This document shows, piece by piece, positions 1 to 6,619 of a stretch of 11,905 nt of DNA. Positions within the stretch are counted from its first letter, which is position 1. Each line of letters opens with the position of its first letter. Source of the DNA: an uncultured Jeotgalicoccus sp. (GTDB lineage: Bacteria > Bacillota > Bacilli > Staphylococcales > Salinicoccaceae); NCBI GenBank assembly GCA_947631305.1, contig CANRKV010000030.1, positions 1-11,905 on the forward strand, in the 5' to 3' direction. Position numbers and translations under genes: made by a program. The notes below the pieces were generated by a model. It searched no databases and was not told the DNA's origin. It saw nothing but the letters and a program-made list of their open reading frames with translations.

Positions 1-1032
1 GAAAATCCGCTGTACTACGCGGAACGCTTAACAGAAAAACTAGGCGGTGCGAAAATATATTTAAAACGCGAAGATTTAAACCATACCGGCGCACATAAAA
101 TTAATAACGCTATCGGCCAGGGACTGCTGGCTAAATATATGGGCAAAACGAAAGTGATTGCGGAGACCGGTGCCGGGCAGCACGGCGTCGCCACGGCGAC
201 AATCGCAGCCCTCTTAGGCCTTGAATGTAAAGTGTTTATGGGAGCAAAAGACGCTGACCGTCAGGAACTGAACGTGTTCAGAATGGAGCTTTTAGGTGCA
301 GAAGTAGTCAGAGTGGAACAGGGCACTGCAACATTAAAAGATGCTGTAAACGAAACGATGAGATACTGGGTTCAGCATATGGAAGATACGCACTACGTAC
401 TCGGATCAGTACTCGGTCCGCATCCGTTTCCGCAAATTGTGCGTGATTTCCAGAGTATTATTTCAAAAGAAGCAAAATCGCAGATATTAGATAAAGAAGG
501 ACGACTGCCGGATAAAGTTGTTGCATGTATCGGCGGCGGCAGTAATGCGATGGGAATGTTTTATAACTTTATCGAAGACAAGGACGTTGCATTAATCGGG
601 GTCGAAGCTTCAGGAGAAGGCATCGATACAGACAAAGTTGCAGCAGCAATCAACCGCGGTTCAGTCGGTATTGCACATGGTGCAAAAATGCATATGCTGC
701 AGGATGAAAACGGCCAGCTTCAGGGAACGCATTCAATCTCAGCAGGGCTCGACTATCCCGGCATCGGTCCGGAACACAGCTTTTTATACTCAACGAAACG
801 TGCAAGTTATGAATATGCTTCAGATGAAGAGGCGCTGAATGCCTTCCAGGAATTGTCGAGAACGGAAGGTATCATTCCGGCACTCGAAAGCTCGCATGCA
901 ATTGCACATGTGATGAAAATCGCACCTGAACTTCCAAAGGATGAAATTATCGTCGTGTCGTTATCAGGCAGAGGGGATAAGGATGTTGAAATGGTGAAAG
1001 CAGAACTGGAGGCGAGAAGAAAAAATGACTAA
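1..1032 (+). CDS. trpB: Tryptophan synthase beta chain, 5'-truncated
   Basis: This is the beta subunit of tryptophan synthase (EC 4.2.1.20), a PLP enzyme that condenses indole with L-serine to make tryptophan. The frame is open from base 1, so the gene enters from outside the window. By recalled alignment to Salmonella TrpB, about 54 N-terminal residues are missing. The 343 visible codons include the PLP lysine in GAHKIN (visible residue 33), the AETGAGQHG segment whose Glu (visible residue 55) matches catalytic Glu109 with the same 22-residue spacing, the phosphate-binding loop GGGSNAMGMF (from visible residue 178), SAGLDYPGIGPEHS and the C-terminal LSGRGDKD. Nothing suggests decay. The ATG at 139 is internal and is not the start. 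The stop overlaps the trpA start by 8 bases, so the two subunits of the alpha2beta2 complex are probably translationally coupled. Confidence 0.98.
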   Translation, partial: ENPLYYAERLTEKLGGAKIYLKREDLNHTGAHKINNAIGQGLLAKYMGKTKVIAETGAGQHGVATATIAALLGLECKVFMGAKDADRQELNVFRMELLGAEVVRVEQGTATLKDAVNETMRYWVQHMEDTHYVLGSVLGPHPFPQIVRDFQSIISKEAKSQILDKEGRLPDKVVACIGGGSNAMGMFYNFIEDKDVALIGVEASGEGIDTDKVAAAINRGSVGIAHGAKMHMLQDENGQLQGTHSISAGLDYPGIGPEHSFLYSTKRASYEYASDEEALNAFQELSRTEGIIPALESSHAIAHVMKIAPELPKDEIIVVSLSGRGDKDVEMVKAELEARRKND

Positions 1033-1813
1033 AACTCGTATAGAAAATATGTTTCAGACACTAAACAGTCAGGATGATAAAGCATTTATCGCGTACATTA
1101 TGGCAGGAGACGGCGGACTCGATAAACTTAGCTTTCAGATTAAAACACTGGAAGAAGCGGGAGTGGATCTGATTGAAATCGGTATTCCGTTCAGCGATCC
1201 TGCAGCAGACGGTCCGGTAATTCAGCGTGCCGGCATTCGTGCACTTGAGCACAATGTCAGCCTCCGGGATATACTGCAAAAGCTTACAGAAATTAAGGAT
1301 GAAATAAATGTACCTTACGTTTTAATGACTTATTATAACCCGGTCTTTAATTACGGTCTCGGGGAATTCGCAAAAGACGCGAATGCTGCTAACGTCAGCG
1401 GAGTTATTGTGCCGGATGTGCCGCTCGAAGAGGAATCTGAACTTAAAACAGCATTAAAAGATACTGATATTGCCATTATCCGTCTTGCGACATTAACGAC
1501 GTCAGATGACAGACTGGAAGAGCTTTTAGATGAAGCGGAAGGCTTTATATATGCAGTGACTGTTAACGGCGTGACCGGTAAACAATCAGGCTACAGTCAG
1601 GAAGTATTTGATAATCTCAGACGTATTAAAGACAAAAGCAAAGTGCCGGTTTGTGCAGGTTTTGGAATTAACTCATCAGACGCTGCTGCTGCACTCGGTG
1701 AACACTGCGACGGTGTTATCGTCGGCTCGGCGATCGTCGAAATGTTTAATAGTAAAGAAGAAGATAATATTAAAAATCTGATTCCTAAAAAGAATACCGT
1801 GCATGCTAAATAG
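1025..1813 (+). CDS. trpA: Tryptophan synthase alpha chain
   Basis: This is the alpha subunit, a TIM-barrel lyase that cleaves indole-3-glycerol phosphate to glyceraldehyde-3-phosphate and indole, which is channelled to TrpB. The protein is 262 residues, normal for the family. Catalytic Glu51 and Asp62 lie in the stretch from IEIGIPFSDP to ADGP, with the same 11-residue spacing as Glu49/Asp60 of the Salmonella enzyme. The family's VPDVPLEE segment, the flexible loop 6 GVTG, and the phosphate-binding CAGFGI and DGVIVGSAIVE segments are all present. The start is ATG 1025, preceded by GGAGG at 1008-1012 within trpB, and overlaps the trpB stop by 8 bases. It ends with TAG. A strong terminator follows at 1866-1908, so trpA is probably the last gene of the trp operon. 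Confidence 0.98.
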   Translation: MTKTRIENMFQTLNSQDDKAFIAYIMAGDGGLDKLSFQIKTLEEAGVDLIEIGIPFSDPAADGPVIQRAGIRALEHNVSLRDILQKLTEIKDEINVPYVLMTYYNPVFNYGLGEFAKDANAANVSGVIVPDVPLEEESELKTALKDTDIAIIRLATLTTSDDRLEELLDEAEGFIYAVTVNGVTGKQSGYSQEVFDNLRRIKDKSKVPVCAGFGINSSDAAAALGEHCDGVIVGSAIVEMFNSKEEDNIKNLIPKKNTVHAK

Positions 1814-1833
1814 CGATAAATCGTCATTAATCA

Positions 1834-1842
1834 TGTTATAAT
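1834..1842 (+). promoter_or_regulatory. Possible extended -10 promoter element ahead of the trp terminator
   Basis: TGTTATAAT is a perfect extended -10 (TGnTATAAT) 20 bases after the trpA stop. No convincing -35 lies 16-18 bases upstream, though extended -10 elements can work without one. A transcript starting near 1849 would run straight into the hairpin at 1866-1908. It would either be a short terminated RNA or supply read-through to the gene at 1926. It could also be a chance match in AT-rich spacer. Confidence 0.35.
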
Positions 1843-1855
1843 AAATGAAAATAAT

Positions 1856-1883
1856 TTGATAATCTATACTAAAAGACTATATT
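1856..1883 (+). promoter_or_regulatory. Promoter candidate for the TVP38-like/lepB unit, overlapping the terminator
   Basis: TTGATA (1856-1861, 5 of 6 to the sigma-A -35) and TATATT (1878-1883, 5 of 6 to the -10) are separated by 16 bases. Transcription would begin near 1890, about 36 bases before the TTG start at 1926. The -10 lies inside the left arm of the trp terminator stem, so RNA from this promoter would contain only part of the right arm and could not form the terminator. This is the best visible promoter for the next two genes. Confidence 0.5.
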
Positions 1884-1908
1884 ACGAATATAGTCTTTTA
1901 GTATTTTT
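1866..1908 (+). terminator. Rho-independent terminator after trpBA
   Basis: The arms 1866-1883 (ATACTAAAAGACTATATT) and 1887-1904 are perfectly complementary over 18 bp around a 3-base ACG loop. A T run (1904-1908) follows. The stem is AT-rich but long and without mismatch. The position directly after trpA makes it the trp operon terminator. Confidence 0.88.
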
Positions 1909-1913
1909 ACAGT

Positions 1914-1928
1914 GAGGGAAAACACTTG
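1914..1928 (+). promoter_or_regulatory. Ribosome binding site that sets a TTG start
   Basis: GAGGG (1914-1918) sits 7 bases before TTG 1926. No in-frame ATG occurs until deep in the protein (about codon 100), so this site fixes TTG as the start of the TVP38-like gene. Confidence 0.75.
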
Positions 1929-2525
1929 AACGAATTAATCGAAATTTTGACGACTGAACAGGGGATAGAAACGCTATTTCAAAAATTTGAAGACTTGGGT
2001 TTTATCGTAGGATTTCTGCTCGTATTTATCGAGGCGTTCCTGCCGTTTTTACCGCTTGTTGTAATTGTAATTTTAAATATTAACTCCTACGGTATTATTA
2101 TCGGCTTCCTTGTGAGTTACATCGCCAGTGTGGCCGGCAGCTATTTAGTGTTTTTAATTGTCCGCAATTTATTCAGGCAGCCGGCACAGAGGTATATAGA
2201 AAAGCACGACAAGCTTAACAGAATGCTGAAATTTATCGATGAACGCGGCTTTACATTTTTATTCATATTACTGTCACTGCCGTTTACGCCGTCATCAATC
2301 GTAAATGTTATCACAGCTTTATCTAATATAAGAAGACATGTATACTTATATATATTATTAGCGTCAAAATTTATTATGATATTATCGATGACTCTAGTTG
2401 GTTATGACATAACTTCATTTTTTGACTCACCGGTAAAACTCATATTCTCATTGGTATTTTTAGTACTGTTATATTTGCTTTCAAAATGGTATCAGAAGTA
2501 CCTGGAACGAAAAATGAAAAAATAA
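1926..2525 (+). CDS. TVP38/TMEM64 (VTT domain, DedA-like) family membrane protein
   Basis: This is a 199-residue polytopic membrane protein. Hydrophobic segments lie at about residues 26-50, 57-80, 108-132, 139-160 and 169-188, followed by a lysine/arginine-rich cytoplasmic tail. Two features place it in the VTT/SNARE-associated superfamily: a first half with FIEAFLPFLPLVVIVI then GxxxSYxxSxxGSYLVFLIVR, and a second half with F-x-x-x-RGF...LxLPFTPSSIVNVITALS (about residues 103-133), the proline-bearing re-entrant-like element of the family. Known DedA relatives act in lipid scrambling or undecaprenyl-phosphate recycling and in membrane homeostasis. Which role this one has cannot be read from sequence. 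It starts at TTG, with GAGGG 7 bases upstream. Its stop is only 12 bases before lepB, so the two are very probably co-transcribed. From memory, a similar gene lies just upstream of the signal peptidase genes in staphylococci. Confidence 0.88.
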   Translation: MNELIEILTTEQGIETLFQKFEDLGFIVGFLLVFIEAFLPFLPLVVIVILNINSYGIIIGFLVSYIASVAGSYLVFLIVRNLFRQPAQRYIEKHDKLNRMLKFIDERGFTFLFILLSLPFTPSSIVNVITALSNIRRHVYLYILLASKFIMILSMTLVGYDITSFFDSPVKLIFSLVFLVLLYLLSKWYQKYLERKMKK

Positions 2526-2540
2526 GAGGTGTCATAATTG
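2525..2540 (+). promoter_or_regulatory. Ribosome binding site that sets the lepB TTG start
   Basis: AGAGGTG (2525-2531) overlaps the last base of the preceding stop codon and lies 6 bases before TTG 2538. The next in-frame Met is next to the catalytic Ser, beyond the membrane anchor, so TTG must be the start. Confidence 0.8.
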
Positions 2541-3068
2541 GCAAAAGAAATTCGCGAATGGGCTGTAGCAATATTAATCGCAATCGTGGTAATTGCTGTA
2601 ATACGAATATTTCTCTTCGTATCTTTTTCAGTCGATGGTCTGAGCATGGATCCGACTCTGGAAGATGGCGACAGAGTAGTAGTTAATAAATTTATATACG
2701 ACCTGACTGATATTGAACAGGATGATGTAATTGTCTTTAATTCAAATGAAGACTCGGCTTATGTTAAACGTGTTATCGGCGTGCCTGGTGATAATGTAGA
2801 GATGGCAGACCGCACTGTATATTTAAACGGTGAACCGCTGCAGGAAGACTATGTCGTTCATCAGGGTGAATCCTATATGGACAATTTCACATTGAGTGAT
2901 ATGGGCGTGGAAGACGGTGTAATCCCGGAAGGACATTATCTGGTACTCGGTGATAACCGTCCAATCAGCAGGGACTCAAGAGACTTTGGTTTAATTAACG
3001 AGGATTCTATTATTGGCGAAGTTCAGCTCAGATTCTGGCCGCTGAATGAAATAGCAATTGATTTTTAA
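2538..3068 (+). CDS. lepB: Type I signal peptidase (SpsB-like)
   Basis: This membrane-anchored serine protease removes signal peptides from secreted preproteins on the outer face of the membrane. The 176-residue protein has one N-terminal anchor (about residues 9-28) followed by the S26 catalytic domain. The nucleophile is Ser36 in DGLSMDPTL. The general base is Lys77 in YVKRVIGVPGD. The GDNRPISRDSRDFG box spans residues 138-151. As I recall, S. aureus SpsB also uses Ser36 and Lys77, so this looks like the active enzyme and not its inactive paralogue SpsA. No SpsA-like gene is present between it and the upstream membrane protein gene. The start is TTG, 12 bases after that gene's stop. A hairpin follows the gene. 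SpsB is essential in S. aureus; essentiality here is inferred. Confidence 0.96.
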   Translation: MAKEIREWAVAILIAIVVIAVIRIFLFVSFSVDGLSMDPTLEDGDRVVVNKFIYDLTDIEQDDVIVFNSNEDSAYVKRVIGVPGDNVEMADRTVYLNGEPLQEDYVVHQGESYMDNFTLSDMGVEDGVIPEGHYLVLGDNRPISRDSRDFGLINEDSIIGEVQLRFWPLNEIAIDF

Positions 3069-3083
3069 TTATAAATATTACTA

Positions 3084-3119
3084 AAAGGAGATATTAGGGA
3101 ATCTAATATCTCCTTTATT
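3084..3119 (+). terminator. Probable terminator or attenuating hairpin between lepB and addB
   Basis: The arms 3084-3097 (AAAGGAGATATTAG) and 3103-3116 pair perfectly over 14 bp around a 5-base GGAAT loop, 15 bases after the lepB stop. The downstream T run is short (TTTATT) and partly inside the stem, so termination may be incomplete. No clear promoter lies between this hairpin and addB (3140), so read-through into addBA is likely. Confidence 0.7.
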
Positions 3120-3125
3120 CAAGTC

Positions 3126-3131
3126 GGGAGG
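3126..3131 (+). promoter_or_regulatory. addB ribosome binding site
   Basis: GGGAGG lies 8 bases before the addB ATG at 3140, with near-ideal spacing. It supports this start, which places the Walker A motif at residues 8-15. Confidence 0.8.
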
Positions 3132-3139
3132 CAGATTTT

Positions 3140-6100
3140 ATGGGTATCACATTATGGACCGGCACGAGCGGTACCGGTAAAACAAGCACCATGTTTAATG
3201 AAATTGAAGAGCTGACGAAAGATTCGCCGCTCGGTTCGAATATATATATCGTTACACCGACGCAAAATACACTGAGCTATGAACAGCTTATTACGCAGCC
3301 TAAAAATGGTGAAGTTGGCGGGAGTATGCGGACGAGTGTATTCAGTTTTACCAGGCTGATGTGGCATGTTTACAATGAACTCGGCCAGCCTGAAAAAGAA
3401 TCGCTGTCTGAAGCAGGACACGTAATGTTCATGCACAAATTGATGAACGATATGAAAGAAGTTCTAAATTATTATCATACATCAGGCGGCTACATAAAAT
3501 TTTCAGAGAAAGTTCTTGAGCAGATTACAGAATTCAGAGCATACAGCGTCCAGCCTGAACACCTGCGTGATATGCAGTTTGAGAGAGGCAGAACGACAGA
3601 GAAATACGAAGATTTAAATAAAATATATTCTATGTGGTCAGAACAGATTGCCGAATATAATATTGAAGATTTAAATATGATTCAAAATTTTATAGATGAC
3701 ATAAACCGTGCGGGTAACATCCGCACATTAAAAAATGCAGTAATTTATATCGACGGTTTCCACAACTTTACGGAGAGTGAATTCGATTTAATTTATGCTC
3801 TTGAAGGCAAGGTGGCAGAAATTAATCTGCTTTTAACTCACAGCAAGTCTGAAGGCAGCGAACAGGCACAGAGGGATACACTGCTGTTCAGGAAAACTGA
3901 AGCGGTAGTTACAAGACTGCAGGAATTGTTCGGTGAGCATTATGTACAGTTCCGTCATTTCGACGATGAGTTTCTGCGTGCAAAACGTACCGGTCTGACG
4001 CAGCTTGAGAATTTTATTACAACAGGCAGGAAAATGACAAATTTCGATGGAATTACGATTACAGAATCGCCGTCAGTGCAGGAAGAAGTCATTGAGATTG
4101 CACGTAATATCGAGACACTTGTCCGCGAAAAAGGCGCAAGTTATTCCGATGTCGGTATTTTATACCGTGATTCAAGCTATGAGGAACATATCAAAACGAC
4201 ATTTAAGCGGTTTAATATTTCCTATCATATGGATGCCGAGCATTTTATGCATTGCAATCCGTTCACCCAGCTCATTATTGCACTCCTCGAATGTTATAAG
4301 AGCCGTTTTCAGAGCTCATCATTTTTGAATGTTCTTAAAACCGGATACTTAAATAACGGGAACGACGATCAGCTGCTTGCTCACCTTGAAAATATTATTA
4401 TCGAACGCGGACTGACAGGATATGAACTGTTCGATGACGAGCGTTTTGCGATTGAATACCGCCTGGATGCAGAAGGTATGATTGACCGGATTGATAATAC
4501 GGAATCACTGAGTGAGATGATTGACTATAAGAATAATAAACTCGGTCAGCTGAAAACATTTTTCAATACTTTAAAAGAAGGTACAACGGTTAAAGATTAC
4601 GTTACAGCAATTTATAATTTTATCGTTGATAATGGTATTTTAATTAAACTGGAAGATGAAATTCACGAACTCGAAGAATCAGATGTCCGTCTGAGAAACG
4701 AAACTGAACAGTCGTATAATTTATTTATCCGTCTGTTAGACGACAGCTATACTGTGTTTAAAGATGCTGAAACCGACTTCTCATTATTTTATGAAACATT
4801 TATTGACGGCTTAAAATCTGCTACTTTTAATACGCGACCAGCAACGATTGATCAGGTGATTATCGGACTGCTGGACCTCGCTAAAGTGGAAAACAAAAAG
4901 TATATATTTATAGTGGGGATGAACTATAATGTCATGCCGCAGGAATCGCGCAGCACGACGATAGTGACCGATGAAGAAAAACTCGTCCTGAGCAATCGGG
5001 GAATCACGTTATCACCAAGTGCGAGAACGCTCGCACAGGATGAGCGCTTCGTCTTTTACCTCGGTGTGACACGTCCGACAGATGAACTGTTCATCAGCTG
5101 GTCATCCACGCTGCAAAGTAAAGAAGCGACTAAAATCAGTCCGTTCGTTGCGGAGTTTTTACCAGACAATGCGGAAAATGTACTGAACTATACGTATCGC
5201 AAGACTGCACATTACGATGTGAAAAACTCAATCCGGCTGATCTCGAGTATACGCAGCATGGAAGCACTGGAGCACTTTAAACTGCGCCAGCTGATGTCTA
5301 CTGATAAAGAGTATCTGGAAGATTTAAGCAGCGTGCCGCAGTACAGGCACTTTATATCTGTCTATCAGTTATTAAAAACAAGTGACAGACAGGCAGTTAT
5401 TAAACGACTGATGCGCAACCTTACTTATGATAATAAAGCACGTAAAATTAACAGCGGGACGGCAGAACAGTTATACGGCGGGGAAATGAAAGCAAGTGTG
5501 TCGCGTTTTCAGTCGTATTTCAACTGTAATTTCCAGCATTTTTCAAATTACGGCCTAAAGCTGAATGTCAGACAGAACTATACGGTAAGACCGCTTGAAA
5601 TTGGTAACCTGTACCATAACGCTCTGGAAAAAGTTGCTGCAGATTTAAATATGACGCTGGAGCATGATAATGACAAAATTAAAAGTACGGTAAAAAATGC
5701 GGTAGAAACGGTTCTCAGAACGATCAGCTACGGTATTTTTGAACGGTCTGAATATTATTTATCATTGAAAGAAAAAGCAGTGCAGGCAATTACGACAACA
5801 CTGCTCTTTATGAAAGATATCGAAACACTCGGCAATTATAAGATGACATTGATTGAAGCGGTATTCGGTAAAAAATCAGATAAACTCGGTGAACTGATTC
5901 TGACAAGTCCGAACGGTAAAAAAATCATTCTGCGCGGTAAAATAGACAGGGTGGATACGTATAAGAAGGACGGCAAAGTGTACGTAAATATTATCGACTA
6001 TAAATCGAGCGCAAGAGATTTAAGGAAATCCGATGTGCTGAACGGTGTCGAATTGCAGATTATTACTTATATGTACGTGCTGATGAATAAAGCAGGAGGA

Positions 6101-6619
6101 CTTTTGGACGGAGATATTATACCGAACTCGATGCTGTTTTATCATGTCAACGAACCGAAAGTTAAAGCTGAAGACGCGGCTGAAGCACAGAAAGAACGCC
6201 AAAGTGCACTGAAACCGAAAGGGCTGTTCGTGGCAGACGATAATACATCAAATATCGACGGCAACAGAGGACTCGAGAATTTAATTACAGATACTGAATA
6301 CGTTAATGAATATTTCCCGCTGCAGGAGAAAAAAGACGGCACTTTTAACAGCCATTCGAAAAAACGTGTGCTGTCATCAGAAATGTTCAGGCATTATTCA
6401 GAGTACGTTATGGAGAAATTTAAAACAGCAACAGATGAAATTTACGACGGCAATACGCTTGCCAATCCAATTGATACGAATGGCGGTCTGCCATGCCAAT
6501 TCTGTGATTTTAAGGCGGCATGCCATATCGATAAATTAATAAATGCAGAAGATTACCGGACGAACCGTATTTCGGACGAAGATATAGAGGCATTTGAAAG
6601 TGAGGTGCACGATGGTTAA
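3140..6619 (+). CDS. addB: AddAB (RexAB) helicase-nuclease, AddB subunit
   Basis: AddB pairs with AddA in the ATP-dependent helicase-nuclease that resects double-strand breaks for RecA loading, the RecBCD counterpart in Firmicutes. In the characterised B. subtilis complex AddB reads Chi and its nuclease cuts the 5'-ended strand. The protein is 1159 residues, close to the roughly 1,160 usual in this group. Walker A is GTSGTGKT (residues 8-15). The C-terminal RecB-type nuclease has RGKIDRVD (Asp936, Asp939) and IIDYKSS (Asp953, Lys955). The four cysteines of the iron-sulphur staple are all present: Cys796, then Cys1119, Cys1122 and Cys1128, with the same CxxCx5C spacing as B. subtilis AddB. All these signatures are intact, so the subunit should be functional. 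The gene ends overlapping addA by 8 bases, implying coupled synthesis of the two subunits. Confidence 0.97.
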   Translation: MGITLWTGTSGTGKTSTMFNEIEELTKDSPLGSNIYIVTPTQNTLSYEQLITQPKNGEVGGSMRTSVFSFTRLMWHVYNELGQPEKESLSEAGHVMFMHKLMNDMKEVLNYYHTSGGYIKFSEKVLEQITEFRAYSVQPEHLRDMQFERGRTTEKYEDLNKIYSMWSEQIAEYNIEDLNMIQNFIDDINRAGNIRTLKNAVIYIDGFHNFTESEFDLIYALEGKVAEINLLLTHSKSEGSEQAQRDTLLFRKTEAVVTRLQELFGEHYVQFRHFDDEFLRAKRTGLTQLENFITTGRKMTNFDGITITESPSVQEEVIEIARNIETLVREKGASYSDVGILYRDSSYEEHIKTTFKRFNISYHMDAEHFMHCNPFTQLIIALLECYKSRFQSSSFLNVLKTGYLNNGNDDQLLAHLENIIIERGLTGYELFDDERFAIEYRLDAEGMIDRIDNTESLSEMIDYKNNKLGQLKTFFNTLKEGTTVKDYVTAIYNFIVDNGILIKLEDEIHELEESDVRLRNETEQSYNLFIRLLDDSYTVFKDAETDFSLFYETFIDGLKSATFNTRPATIDQVIIGLLDLAKVENKKYIFIVGMNYNVMPQESRSTTIVTDEEKLVLSNRGITLSPSARTLAQDERFVFYLGVTRPTDELFISWSSTLQSKEATKISPFVAEFLPDNAENVLNYTYRKTAHYDVKNSIRLISSIRSMEALEHFKLRQLMSTDKEYLEDLSSVPQYRHFISVYQLLKTSDRQAVIKRLMRNLTYDNKARKINSGTAEQLYGGEMKASVSRFQSYFNCNFQHFSNYGLKLNVRQNYTVRPLEIGNLYHNALEKVAADLNMTLEHDNDKIKSTVKNAVETVLRTISYGIFERSEYYLSLKEKAVQAITTTLLFMKDIETLGNYKMTLIEAVFGKKSDKLGELILTSPNGKKIILRGKIDRVDTYKKDGKVYVNIIDYKSSARDLRKSDVLNGVELQIITYMYVLMNKAGGLLDGDIIPNSMLFYHVNEPKVKAEDAAEAQKERQSALKPKGLFVADDNTSNIDGNRGLENLITDTEYVNEYFPLQEKKDGTFNSHSKKRVLSSEMFRHYSEYVMEKFKTATDEIYDGNTLANPIDTNGGLPCQFCDFKAACHIDKLINAEDYRTNRISDEDIEAFESEVHDG

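Noticed and set aside
139..141. ATG 139 as the start of trpB
   Set aside because: The frame upstream to base 1 is open and encodes conserved TrpB sequence including the PLP lysine, so this Met is internal.
3070..3075. TATAAA as a -10 for addB
   Set aside because: No -35 fits at 16-18 bases, there is no TG extension, and the transcript would meet the hairpin at 3084-3116.
6594..6611. TTG 6594 as the start of addA, adding six residues
   Set aside because: The ATG at 6612 has TGAGGTG at suitable spacing and gives the usual AddA N-terminus. The extra residues have no family support.
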